Below are positions 1 through 6,937 of a stretch of 64,000 nucleotides of DNA, piece after piece. The notes beneath the pieces are model-generated. The model was not told the origin of the DNA and made no database searches. It was given only the letters and a program-made list of their open reading frames with translations. The stretch covers positions 1-64,000 of the forward strand of contig JADKBS010000014.1 of assembly GCA_016714985.1 (NCBI GenBank). Direction: 5' to 3'. Positions within the stretch are counted from its first letter, which is position 1. The number at the start of each line of letters is the position of its first letter. The position numbers and the translations under genes were made by a program. This DNA comes from Saprospiraceae bacterium (GTDB taxonomy: Bacteria; Bacteroidota; Bacteroidia; Chitinophagales; Saprospiraceae).

Positions 1-459
1 CAGCAACTTGCCTGTAAAGGTTCTGTTTTTGTCGGTTTGAACCCTGGCTTCGTTTTCAGAAACGGATACATTCGCAACCTGTTCTTCAAGAAAATAGGTG
101 ACATTCGGCAAGGCAGATGCTTGCTTAAAAAGAAAATTGTCGAATTGATAGCGTTTGGAAATGAACCAAGGCTCCGGAAAAGGGAGGGATATAGCATTTC
201 CGTTGTAGGAAACTACTTTTACATATTCCACTGGTATCCTTTCCGCGAAGTTGTCGAACGCTTCCTTGAACTTCGGAGACATTCTGTTCAATGCTTTTGG
301 GATATAGGGTGCCATTCCATCGCCACACACCTTTTCTCTTGGGAAAGCGCTCTTTTCGATTACCGCAACCCTGATTTCCGTATCTACAAAACCTAAAGCA
401 CATGCACTTCCGCCAGGTCCGCCTCCGCAAATGATTACATCAAAATGTAGATTCTCCAT
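1..459 (-). CDS. FAD-dependent oxidoreductase, geranylgeranyl-reductase type (C-terminus cut by window edge)
   Basis: Only the first 153 codons are inside the window; the frame runs off base 1 with no stop. The N-terminus carries the dinucleotide-binding motif CGGGPGGSACA (residues 11-21) followed by an acidic residue in AVIEKS (E35) that would bind the FAD ribose. The stretch FPREKVCGDGMAPYIPKAL (about 39-57) matches the second conserved block of geranylgeranyl reductase/halogenase-like flavoproteins. The start ATG at 459 was chosen because the motif lies at the usual distance from it. Family members reduce polyprenyl chains or hydroxylate aromatic substrates; the substrate cannot be told here. 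Confident for flavoprotein, moderate for subfamily. Confidence 0.82.
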   Translation of the reverse strand, partial: MENLHFDVIICGGGPGGSACALGFVDTEIRVAVIEKSAFPREKVCGDGMAPYIPKALNRMSPKFKEAFDNFAERIPVEYVKVVSYNGNAISLPFPEPWFISKRYQFDNFLFKQASALPNVTYFLEEQVANVSVSENEARVQTDKNRTFTGKLL

Positions 460-698
460 TACTATAAAAGCGCTTTTTCTGGATTAAGAATGGGCAAATA
501 TGAGTAAATTTATTTCAGGAACAGTTTTAATAACCTGCCAAACCAGAATGCATCAGGTATGGCTCCTATCATTGGGAAATTTGGCACCGCATGCCGCTAA
601 AAACAGCGGTTTATGGACGTCAAGTCCACCTATTCACGAAAGGCCTGAGGTAGTGATTGTTTTTTAATAATCAATCTTATGTTAAACTAAAAATTGAC

Positions 699-751
699 AA
701 CACTAAACGGCGGTGGCGGCACCGAAGATGCCGCCACCGCCGTTTAGTGTT
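699..751. repeat. Perfect 22-bp inverted repeat, 9-nt loop
   Basis: The arms 699-720 and 730-751 are exact reverse complements (aacactaaacggcggtggcg and on), with a 9-nt loop. It lies downstream of the minus-strand gene ending at 856 and immediately next to a second hairpin. The arm is GC-rich and, read on the minus strand, is followed by TTGTCAATTTTTAG, so it could work as a terminator. The remaining bases between 460 and 855 show no gene. Confidence 0.7.
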
Positions 752-754
752 TAT

Positions 755-795
755 GGGTTTTCGGCGGTTTTGCTCCACAAAACCGCCGAAAACCC
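755..795. repeat. Perfect 18-bp inverted repeat, 5-nt loop
   Basis: The arms gggttttcggcggttttg (755-772) and its exact complement (778-795) enclose the loop ctcca. It follows the 699-751 hairpin after 3 nt. The two stems have different sequences, so this is not a tandem copy. It is placed to end or protect the 3' end of the minus-strand transcript from 1955-856. Confidence 0.7.
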
Positions 796-855
796 ACCTG
801 ACGTTGCTCAAAACGCCGGGATGACTCCTGTTTCAGCCCAAAAACCAAAGCGGCT

Positions 856-1125
856 TTATTGCTTTTTCAATGTGTAATAATACGTCCCGGTTGTTGTCAC
901 ATCAAAACCTGAGGGGTCCGCAATCACTTCATTGACCATAATTTCCAGTTCCATGTCTTCGGCGTCCAATTTTAGGATATTGGCAGTGCCGGGTTCGCCA
1001 GTCTCTGCCTGGGTGGTCATTTGGTCGCCATTGATTTCATAGGTACCGTTGCTCAAAAAACCGCTGACGGGTACCTCTTGGATGAAGGTGCTACCCGATA
1101 CATAAATGTTGTGAAATATCTCCAT
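856..1125 (-). CDS. Small protein of 89 aa, possible C-terminal remnant of a lipocalin-like protein
   Basis: The start ATG overlaps the stop of the upstream gene as TGATG, which suggests translational coupling. The protein has no signal peptide. It reads like the second half of a Bacteroidota lipocalin-like domain: short strands with G-T-Y-E-I-N-G (from about residue 25) and the ending T-G-T-Y-Y-Y-T-L-K. Full-length relatives have 120-160 residues and a lipoprotein or Sec signal, so this may be a truncated gene kept by coupling, or a fragment that merely remains open. I do not recognise a specific family. Confidence 0.45.
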   Translation of the reverse strand: MEIFHNIYVSGSTFIQEVPVSGFLSNGTYEINGDQMTTQAETGEPGTANILKLDAEDMELEIMVNEVIADPSGFDVTTTGTYYYTLKKQ

Positions 1126-1955
1126 CAAAACCAAACCCCAGTGCCCAGTGCCGCATTCGGTATGCTGACGTCGCCCACCTTCGTGCCCTGGTAGCCGGCA
1201 TAGACCATGAACCGCTTCAGGTGAACCTGCAGCCTGGCTTGGTGCTGCCGGGCATAGACGCCGTTGGGGAAGCCAAATTGGCCATCGGCATATAGGCTTA
1301 ACGGCCGCTTGAAGAACCAAGTGAAGCCCATGTTGAGCGTAGGGCTGCCATAGAGCAGTGATTCCTTGCCGGGGTTGAGCAACATGAGTCCCCCACCCCA
1401 CCAAAGCTGGAATTTTGAATGGTGTACACGGTTGTAGCCAAAGTTGAAATTGGTGATGGCGAACTGGTCGGTTTCTTCGCCATTGCTGTTCGGCTCGTCC
1501 AATGACTCGAAGAGTTGCAGATGGTTAGCTTCGAGTGTGAGCGCCCGGTTTGGCGACCATTTTGCTTGAAGGAATCCTCCGAAAACGGCATCCTGGTCGG
1601 TCTGCAGGTGCCCGGTCAATTGTAGCGACATGCGTTTTTCGTTGCCCATGTCGAGCGGAAGGTAGGTGCCACTGTTGTCGTCGGCAGCGTATGGGTAGTC
1701 ATTGAAGCCGAATTCACTGGCCGGCATTTCATTGGGGCCACGGAACAGCAGCCACCAAGTTGGTTCCAAGGCAATATTGAAAAACAGATCTGCCCAAATG
1801 GAGTAGCCATTGCCACCACCACCACGGCCGTTATCGCTGCCGCCGCCGCCATTCGAGGTGCCTTTTTCCAAGGCATCTTTAAGCCCTTCGAGTTTTTGGG
1901 CTTGTGAAAAGAATGGTACGAGCGCAATTACAAGTAAAAAGACTGTCTTTTTCAT
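1125..1955 (-). CDS. Secreted outer-membrane beta-barrel-like protein, function unknown
   Basis: 276 residues. The ATG at 1955 gives a clean signal peptide (MKKTVFLLVIALVPFFSQAQ), followed by a Gly-rich linker (about 36-50), then alternating aromatic/hydrophobic strands typical of a small outer-membrane barrel (WWLLFRG, FGGFLQAKWSP, FQLWWGGGLMLL, FMVYAGYQG). It ends in an aromatic residue (GTGVWF), as outer-membrane proteins commonly do for BAM recognition. The reading frame extends another 60 codons upstream, but that part has no signal and crosses the terminator at 2102-2132, so it was excluded. The gene precedes the coupled 89-aa frame. No named family was recognised. Confidence 0.7.
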   Translation of the reverse strand: MKKTVFLLVIALVPFFSQAQKLEGLKDALEKGTSNGGGGSDNGRGGGGNGYSIWADLFFNIALEPTWWLLFRGPNEMPASEFGFNDYPYAADDNSGTYLPLDMGNEKRMSLQLTGHLQTDQDAVFGGFLQAKWSPNRALTLEANHLQLFESLDEPNSNGEETDQFAITNFNFGYNRVHHSKFQLWWGGGLMLLNPGKESLLYGSPTLNMGFTWFFKRPLSLYADGQFGFPNGVYARQHQARLQVHLKRFMVYAGYQGTKVGDVSIPNAALGTGVWF

Positions 1956-2101
1956 GGTGTGTTGAAGCTTTAGGATTTTTTCTTCGATAACGCCCAATAA
2001 AACTTGGGCGCTGCATCTGCATGGTGTTAAGCAAGGGTTAAAATTGTTATTGCCTCCATCCAATAGACAGTCAAAATTCGCCATTCGGTTTGATATAAAA
2101 A

Positions 2102-2132
2102 ATGGTTTTCGATGAAACTCATCGAAAACCAT
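2102..2132 (-). terminator. Rho-independent terminator of the Hsp20 gene
   Basis: A perfect 14-bp stem (2102-2115 with 2119-2132) and a 3-nt loop. On the minus strand it is followed directly by a run of six T (2096-2101). It lies 24 bases after the Hsp20 stop at 2156, in the right orientation. Confidence 0.85.
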
Positions 2133-2155
2133 CATTCAATACCAAGTTTGGGCGA

Positions 2156-2602
2156 TTAAGCTACAAAAACATCCTTTGCAGGCGTTTGTGCGCTTTGCAG
2201 CTTTGGCAGTGTAACCACAAGTACCCCATCGGTATAGCTGGCAGTGATGCCATCTGCATCCATTTTTTCATTCAACTGGAACTGCCGCTCAAAGGCCGCC
2301 GTGCGGAACTCCCGCCTCGTCCAGTTTTGCGGTCCGGCGAGGTCGCTCTCCTCCTGCTTGCGGCTGGCGATGGTAAGGATGCCATCCTGCACGCTCAGTT
2401 GGAAGTCTGACTTATTGCGGCCCGGTGCCGCAAGGTGCAGTTCATAGCGGTCTTGCAGTTCTTGGATATTTACTGGTGGCTGAAACCAACCACCACGCAT
2501 CCACGGGTTGCCGCCTTGTGCCCAGCGGCCACCAAAGCCGCCCATTCGCTTGTCAGCGTGGCCATGGCCACCGTGCATTCCATAATGATTTCCGTAACAC
2601 AT
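2156..2602 (-). CDS. Hsp20/alpha-crystallin small heat shock protein
   Basis: 148 residues, a normal length for bacterial small heat shock proteins, which bind unfolding proteins without ATP and hold them for DnaK/ClpB. The N-terminal arm (1-40) is unusually rich in Gly, His, Met and Trp, unlike the common hydrophobic arm. The alpha-crystallin domain follows (about 42-140): PPVNIQEL, YELHLAAPG, LSVQDGILTIASRK, RREFRTAAFERQFQL, and the closing DGVLVVTLPK that defines the family. No clear C-terminal IxI motif is seen. ATG 2602 was chosen because the frame upstream lies in repeat sequence. A small membrane-protein gene lies upstream in the same direction (142-nt gap). Confidence 0.9.
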   Translation of the reverse strand: MCYGNHYGMHGGHGHADKRMGGFGGRWAQGGNPWMRGGWFQPPVNIQELQDRYELHLAAPGRNKSDFQLSVQDGILTIASRKQEESDLAGPQNWTRREFRTAAFERQFQLNEKMDADGITASYTDGVLVVTLPKLQSAQTPAKDVFVA

Positions 2603-2642
2603 AATTTTAAGATGATTGTGTGGGCAAAAGGGGGAAGATGGG

Positions 2643-2713
2643 TTCAAGTTCCGGGTATCAGGTTTCAGGGCGATGCAACGCCTGAAACTTGGAACCACAA
2701 ACCTGAAACCCAA
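2643..2713. repeat. Heptamer-type inverted repeat between 2745 and 2602 genes
   Basis: Words of the form cctgaaa / aacttgg recur every 7 nt (gcctgaa acttgga accacaa acctgaa), and the left half holds their complements (aagttcc, atcaggt, ttcaggg). The region is therefore a degenerate heptanucleotide array folded as an inverted repeat. It belongs to the dispersed class discussed in the findings. Confidence 0.6.
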
Positions 2714-2744
2714 GCGCCCTACCCTTCTTGCGCCGGGTGATGAT

Positions 2745-3008
2745 TTAGATAACTTCAATGATTCGGCCTTGGGGAACCCAGTCAAATGCTGGCTCGCTGC
2801 GGCGAGGGTCAATCGGTACGGGCTGGCGGCGCTGCATGGCCGCTACGTGCATTGGGTGAAACTTGCGCCCCAATGCCAACCTGCGGATGGCCATAAAGGC
2901 ACCGCCAAAGATGACCAAGCCTATTACTGCCGTCACTAGCAATTTGAACAGGAAAAACAAGGCCACGATGCCCACGAGCGGGCCAACGAAATACGGGAAA
3001 CGTCGCAT
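2745..3008 (-). CDS. Small membrane protein, 87 aa
   Basis: Starting at ATG 3008 the protein has one long hydrophobic segment (about residues 6-41, VGIVALFFLFKLLVTAVIGL), enough for one or two membrane passes. A basic cytoplasmic tail contains RRLALGRKFHP and Q-R-R-Q-P, and the end is VPQGRIIEVI. It lies upstream of Hsp20 and could share its transcript, which hints at an envelope-stress link, but nothing in the protein itself shows this. The frame upstream of 3008 lacks a start that fits. Function unknown. Confidence 0.6.
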   Translation of the reverse strand: MRRFPYFVGPLVGIVALFFLFKLLVTAVIGLVIFGGAFMAIRRLALGRKFHPMHVAAMQRRQPVPIDPRRSEPAFDWVPQGRIIEVI

Positions 3009-3296
3009 GATTTGGATTTTATTAAATGAAGAAATCGGGTGATTTAGGCGGCGATTTTTTTTGGTTCTTATTGCCGCACAATAAGGAAGACGACGAGCCT
3101 TTATTTTTACTTTAAACTGCTCCAATTTTTTTGAAAAAAAATTAGAACGGACTTGTTTAGTACTGATAATCAATCATTTATAATTATTTTTTTAACAAAA
3201 AATAGTTAGATTAGCATAAATAACGCTCCCATTGGCGCTTATGTCCAATTATAAAAACCTGCGATGGTTAACCTCAATATGTGGCAATAAACTTAG

Positions 3297-4304
3297 TTAT
3301 TTCGTGAAAACCGCCGGCGGAAGCCCCGCTGCAAAATCAGCTTCATCAATGGTGTCGTCCTCGTCGCTGTCGTAGTCCACGGCGATTTTCCAAGTGCCGC
3401 CCATTTTCTGAAGGAAGACATGGAATTTGCCATAAAAATGTTGGCGCTCCCCATCTGGAAGAATAGCGGTGTAGCGGTAAATGCCCCGCTCGGAAGCCGT
3501 TGCCTCGCCTGCCACCCGCTCAAAGAACGAAAAGGCAATCTCGACCCGTCGGTTGTTGGCCTTGTTCCAGTCGAAGTGCCCATGCGCACCAATCTTGTAA
3601 GCTGCGAAATCCTTTACCGCTGTGGCATCGCCTCCTGTCGCACGGATGAGGTCGGGCGTGTGCAGGGCCAGGTATTTCTCGGCATCCCCGGTAGCATAAG
3701 CCTCGCTGAACGGTGTCCAGATGTCCCGGTTGATTTCCTTTAGGCGGGCGATGTTCTCGACATCCTGCGGGATATGGATTTTAGGAAAATCCTTGGTATC
3801 CCTGTAATAGAGGAGATATTCCTCCCGATAGCTTCCGTCCTTTTGTTTCATGGCAATCCATATATCGCATTTGCCATTGTTTTCGACCATTGTGAAGCCA
3901 TTGAAATACACGGCTTTGTGGCCAATTTTCACCAAATTGAAGGTGACGTATTCCGCTTTTTCCTCCCAACCCGTTAGGTCGGGGTTGAAATGCTTTACCT
4001 TGTAAACCAGCGACCCGTTATCTTCCGTTAGCTGGCAAATTTCGGAGAATACTGGCTTCCCATCCATCATCATGCGGAAAGTGGCGAGCATCTGACCACC
4101 CATTGGCGGCGACCAGATTTCCTCTAGCCAGCCACCGAACCCCTCGCCCGCCCAACGGCCAGCGAGCCATCTCAGGTCGTCGAGTTTGGCCATGACTTTA
4201 GCCGTACTGTCATATTCAAACGTGTGCTCGGTGAGGTGGCGCTGGCCAATTGCGGCAACCAAAAATCCATTGAGCAGCAGGACAGTGAGGATTGTTTTTT
4301 TCAT
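3297..4304 (-). CDS. Secreted DUF6265-type protein with C-terminal SnoaL-like/DUF4440 domain
   Basis: 335 residues with a signal peptide (MKKTILTVLLLNGFLVAAIGQ). The block LRWLAGRWAGEG...EEIWSPPMGGQMLATFRM (about 44-79) is the hallmark of DUF6265, a lipocalin-like beta fold of unknown ligand. The second half (about 190-335) has the SnoaL/DUF4440 pattern: a helix with WTPFSEAYATGDAEKYLALHTPDLI, then YTAILPDGERQHFYGKFHVFLQKMGGTWKI. The start at 4304 sits just downstream of a TACCTTTG box. The fusion joins two small-ligand folds; the role is unknown but probably periplasmic. Confidence 0.75.
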   Translation of the reverse strand: MKKTILTVLLLNGFLVAAIGQRHLTEHTFEYDSTAKVMAKLDDLRWLAGRWAGEGFGGWLEEIWSPPMGGQMLATFRMMMDGKPVFSEICQLTEDNGSLVYKVKHFNPDLTGWEEKAEYVTFNLVKIGHKAVYFNGFTMVENNGKCDIWIAMKQKDGSYREEYLLYYRDTKDFPKIHIPQDVENIARLKEINRDIWTPFSEAYATGDAEKYLALHTPDLIRATGGDATAVKDFAAYKIGAHGHFDWNKANNRRVEIAFSFFERVAGEATASERGIYRYTAILPDGERQHFYGKFHVFLQKMGGTWKIAVDYDSDEDDTIDEADFAAGLPPAVFTK

Positions 4305-4319
4305 GTGGGTGATTTTTAG

Positions 4320-4327
4320 CAAAGGTA
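4320..4327 (-). promoter_or_regulatory. Bacteroidota -7 box TACCTTTG for the 3297-4304 gene
   Basis: An exact match to TAnnTTTG on the minus strand, 16 bases before the ATG at 4304. No clear -33 TTTG was identified. Position and exact match make it a fair candidate. Confidence 0.5.
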
Positions 4328-4451
4328 AAAATCGAGTGAATTATTGCCCAAACTCCTTTCAAATGGAACACAACTTAGCGCTGCTGGCCTTTATCAGCCC
4401 AACACTATCCTCTTCTTCAGTATTACCCCCCCAGTTCCTATTCAAAAAACC

Positions 4452-4835
4452 TCAACATCCGTCATTTTTTCCTGTCCAGTCCCCTACCCTTCTTTTCATG
4501 ATTTCCCTCATGTTCTCGTGCGCCCACCGTGCCAGCCCTTCGATATGCGGAATCAGGCTCTCGCCAAGCGGCGTGATGGCGTACTCGACCCTCGGCGGCA
4601 CTTCTGGGAAGACGGTGCGGCTCACCAGCCCGTCGGTTTCGAGGGTGCGCAGGGTGACGGTCAGCATTTTTTGGGAAATGTCGTCAATGGCCTTGTGCAG
4701 CTCGTTGAAGCGCATGACCCCCGCCCTGCCCAGCAGTTGGATGACCAGCAGCGACCATTTGTCGCCGAAGCGGGCCAGTACGTTGCGCACCGGGCAGCTC
4801 TCATGGATACATTTCTCAGAACTATTTTCCTTCAT
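4452..4835 (-). CDS. HxlR-family winged-helix transcriptional regulator
   Basis: 127 residues. The family signature is complete: CPVRNVLARFGDKWSLLVIQLL (from C14), RFNELHKAIDDISQKMLTVTLRTLE as recognition helix region, and the wing GLVSRTVFPEVPPRVEYAITPLGESL. Two cysteines near the N-terminus (CIHESCPVR, C9 and C14) are common in HxlR proteins that sense electrophiles or oxidants. The gene is divergent from the old-yellow-enzyme gene at 5059, a typical pairing in which the regulator controls the reductase and itself. ATG 4835 gives the family length; a 25-codon upstream extension was rejected because it crosses the palindrome at 4859. Confidence 0.92.
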   Translation of the reverse strand: MKENSSEKCIHESCPVRNVLARFGDKWSLLVIQLLGRAGVMRFNELHKAIDDISQKMLTVTLRTLETDGLVSRTVFPEVPPRVEYAITPLGESLIPHIEGLARWAHENMREIMKRRVGDWTGKNDGC

Positions 4836-4858
4836 AACGTTTTGATTATCAGCAATGA

Positions 4859-4872
4859 TTACTTTAAAGTAA
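4859..4872. promoter_or_regulatory. Perfect 14-bp palindrome TTACTTTAAAGTAA, candidate HxlR operator
   Basis: The palindrome lies 24 bases upstream of the HxlR start, between it and its candidate promoter at 4933. A related half site (gttactaaaagtg on the minus strand) occurs near 4946-4958. HxlR dimers bind such short AT-rich dyads. Assignment as operator is inference from position and symmetry. Confidence 0.5.
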
Positions 4873-4932
4873 GTTAAGCACTTTGGAGTGCCTTCTTGTT
4901 TTGGGCGCACACCAATTTTAGCTTTGCCCCAA

Positions 4933-4940
4933 CAAAAGTA
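4933..4940 (-). promoter_or_regulatory. -7 box TACTTTTG for the HxlR gene
   Basis: An exact TAnnTTTG match on the minus strand, about 98 bases before the HxlR ATG, which leaves the palindrome at 4859 in the leader. No clear -33 element is visible. Confidence 0.4.
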
Positions 4941-4972
4941 CGCTACGCACTTTTAGTAACTATAAAAATCTT

Positions 4973-5053
4973 GGTTTAGGGGGTTTAGAAGGTTTAGGGG
5001 GTTTAGTTTGAACCCCGTCTAAACCTCCTAAACCCCCTAAACCTCCTAAACCT
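4973..5053. repeat. 34-bp inverted repeat made of ggtttagg(n) 9-mers, directly before the OYE start
   Basis: The left arm (4973-5006) is four copies of a ggtttagNN 9-mer; the right arm (about 5019-5052) is the complement with four mismatches, all of them G-U compatible in RNA. The loop is tttgaaccccgt. The right arm ends about 6 bases before ATG 5059, so in the mRNA the hairpin reaches the ribosome-binding region. The G-rich arm might also form a two-tier G-quadruplex. Confidence 0.7.
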
Positions 5054-5058
5054 AACAC

Positions 5059-6138
5059 ATGAGTCAAACATTGTTTACGCCCCTTCACAAGAACGGCGCT
5101 GATTTCAAGAGCAGAATCGTGATGGCGCCCATGACCCGCTGCCGGGCCTTGGGCAACGTCCCAAACGATTTGATGGCGAAATACTACGCCCAGCGTGCCA
5201 CTGCCGGGCTGATTGTCACGGAAGGCACCTCGCCCTCGCCCAACGGCCTGGGCTATGCCCGAATCCCCGGTATTTTCAGCGAAGAACAGGTGGAAGGCTG
5301 GAAGAAAACCACCGAAGCCGTTCACCAGAAAGGCAGCAAGATTTTCCTGCAAATCATGCACACGGGCCGGGTGTCGCACTCCGCCAATATGCCAGCAGGC
5401 GCTAGGATTTTCGCCCCATCCGCCATCTCCGCCGATGCCGATATGTGGACGGACGCACAGGGGATGCAGAAAACCGAAGTCCCCGAAGCCATGACAAATG
5501 CCGAGGTAAAAACCACCATCGAGGAGTACGTGCAGGCCGCCAAGAACGCCATTGCCGCTGGCTTCGACGGCGTGGAAATCCACTCGGCCAACGGATACCT
5601 GCCCAACCAGTTCCTGAACCCAACCTCGAATGTCCGCACAGACGAGTACGGCGGCAGCATCGAAAACCGCAGCCGCTTCGTGCTGGAAATCACGCAGGGC
5701 ATCGCCGATGCCATCGGCAAGGAAAAGACGGGCATCCGCTTTTCGCCCAACAACCCCTACAACGGCATGGGCCCCGACCCCGACACTTTTGCCACTTTCG
5801 ATTATCTTTCCAAGGAAATGGATAAAATGGGCATATTGTATATCCATTTATTGGATTATGCCTCCCGCCTTAGCGAGGAAGGCATTCAATTAATAGCGAA
5901 AATAAGGGAGAATTTCAGCGGCATATACATCCTGAACGCAGGCTATACCAAGGAGCGGGCAGCTTATGGGCTTGATACCGAAAAAGCGGATATGATTGCG
6001 TTTGGTTCGCTGTTTATTTCCAATCCCGACCTGCCTTATAGGTTGGAAAATGACAAGGAATTGGCGAAGCCAGATGCGGCTACGTTTTATATGGCGGATG
6101 CGGTGGGATATACGGATTATCCGGCGTTTGCGGGGTAA
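5059..6138 (+). CDS. Alkene reductase, old yellow enzyme family (NemA-like)
   Basis: 359 residues, the family length. FMN enzyme that reduces activated C=C bonds (enones, nitro compounds, maleimides) with NAD(P)H. FMN-site motif APMTRCRA (23-30) and Q98; HTGRVSH (101-107); the substrate-anion pair H175/N178 and proton donor Y180 in HSANGYLPNQFLNP; DEYGGSIENRSRF (195-207); and the phosphate loop GSLFISNPDLPYRL near the end. Divergent from an HxlR regulator with two N-terminal cysteines, which suggests induction by electrophiles. The start is fixed by the hairpin end at 5052 and by homology of the SQTLFTP opening. Cytoplasmic. Confidence 0.95.
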   Translation: MSQTLFTPLHKNGADFKSRIVMAPMTRCRALGNVPNDLMAKYYAQRATAGLIVTEGTSPSPNGLGYARIPGIFSEEQVEGWKKTTEAVHQKGSKIFLQIMHTGRVSHSANMPAGARIFAPSAISADADMWTDAQGMQKTEVPEAMTNAEVKTTIEEYVQAAKNAIAAGFDGVEIHSANGYLPNQFLNPTSNVRTDEYGGSIENRSRFVLEITQGIADAIGKEKTGIRFSPNNPYNGMGPDPDTFATFDYLSKEMDKMGILYIHLLDYASRLSEEGIQLIAKIRENFSGIYILNAGYTKERAAYGLDTEKADMIAFGSLFISNPDLPYRLENDKELAKPDAATFYMADAVGYTDYPAFAG

Positions 6139-6276
6139 ATGCGGGTTAAATGATAAAGGGAGGGCTGCTGGGAGGTGGCCCTTTTTTTATGAAGCGGGTT
6201 CTGGGAGGGGAAATACTTTAAGCGGGTTTTTGCCAATCTGCCCCCATGCGGTATTTTAGTTTTTCCGAAAATCACT

Positions 6277-6284
6277 TACCTTTG
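6277..6284 (+). promoter_or_regulatory. -7 box TACCTTTG for the Uma2 gene
   Basis: An exact TAnnTTTG match 20 bases before ATG 6304. An AT-rich stretch upstream offers no clear TTTG at -33. Bases 6139-6276 hold the end of the OYE transcript with an imperfect G/C-rich stem and a T-run near 6182-6188. Confidence 0.5.
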
Positions 6285-6303
6285 GACAAAACTCAAAGAA
6301 AAT

Positions 6304-6906
6304 ATGAAAGTGACGGAAGTTGAAGAAAAACTGTACAGCTTTGAGCAATACTTGGCCTTCGAGCAGCAGTCGGAGGCGAAGCACGAATTCTATGACGGAA
6401 AACTCATCCCTATGGCGGGCGGCACACTCAACCACAGCATCATCGCCAACATGATTGGCGCACTGGTTTTGAATTTTTTGCTTTCAAAAAACCGGGACTG
6501 TCAAGTCGCCAATAGCGATTTGAAGGTTTACATACCCCGTACCAACCGGGGCGTTTACCCAGACGTGACCGTCATCTGCGACGAGCCTCAGTTTTACCTT
6601 GGCAGCCCATCCGTCATCACCAATCCACAGCTTATCGTTGAGGTACTTTCTACCGAAACGGAAAGTTATGACCGCACGACCAAGTTTGAAAATTACTGCT
6701 CCATTCCCTCCTTCCGGGAGTACGTGCTGGTGGCACAGGACAGGCCGTTCATAGAGGCGTTCTACCTCCACGACCCCGAAACGCAGCTTTGGAAAATCAG
6801 CCGGGCGAGCGGACTGGAGGCGTCCATTACCTTGCTTTCGCTGGGCTGCGAGTTGAAGCTGAGGGAGGTGTATCGGGGGGTGAAGGGGCTGGTGGATAAA
6901 AATTGA
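6304..6906 (+). CDS. Uma2 family endonuclease-like protein (DUF820)
   Basis: 200 residues, the usual length. The PD-(D/E)XK-like core is visible: YPDVTVICDEP (about 80-90), LIVEVLSTETESYDRTTKFENYCSIPSFREYVLV (about 109-142), with the Asp of YPD, the Glu of VEV and the Lys of TKFENY as expected catalytic positions. Uma2 proteins are widespread in Bacteroidota and cyanobacteria; nuclease activity is predicted from the fold, and the role (DNA repair or defence) is not established. The gene stands alone behind its own promoter box. Confidence 0.9.
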   Translation: MKVTEVEEKLYSFEQYLAFEQQSEAKHEFYDGKLIPMAGGTLNHSIIANMIGALVLNFLLSKNRDCQVANSDLKVYIPRTNRGVYPDVTVICDEPQFYLGSPSVITNPQLIVEVLSTETESYDRTTKFENYCSIPSFREYVLVAQDRPFIEAFYLHDPETQLWKISRASGLEASITLLSLGCELKLREVYRGVKGLVDKN

Positions 6907-6937
6907 GTTAACTATGCTAGTTTCTAAATGAGTTTCA

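Noticed and set aside
4973..5053. Telomere or plasmid-end sequence because of TTTAGGG-like units
   Set aside because: The units are 9-mers in a hairpin between two chromosomal genes; there is no sign of a replicon end.
6150..6190. Terminator after the OYE gene
   Set aside because: There is a T-run at 6182-6188, but the pairing upstream (aaaggg with cccttt over a long loop) is weak, so it was not listed as a feature.
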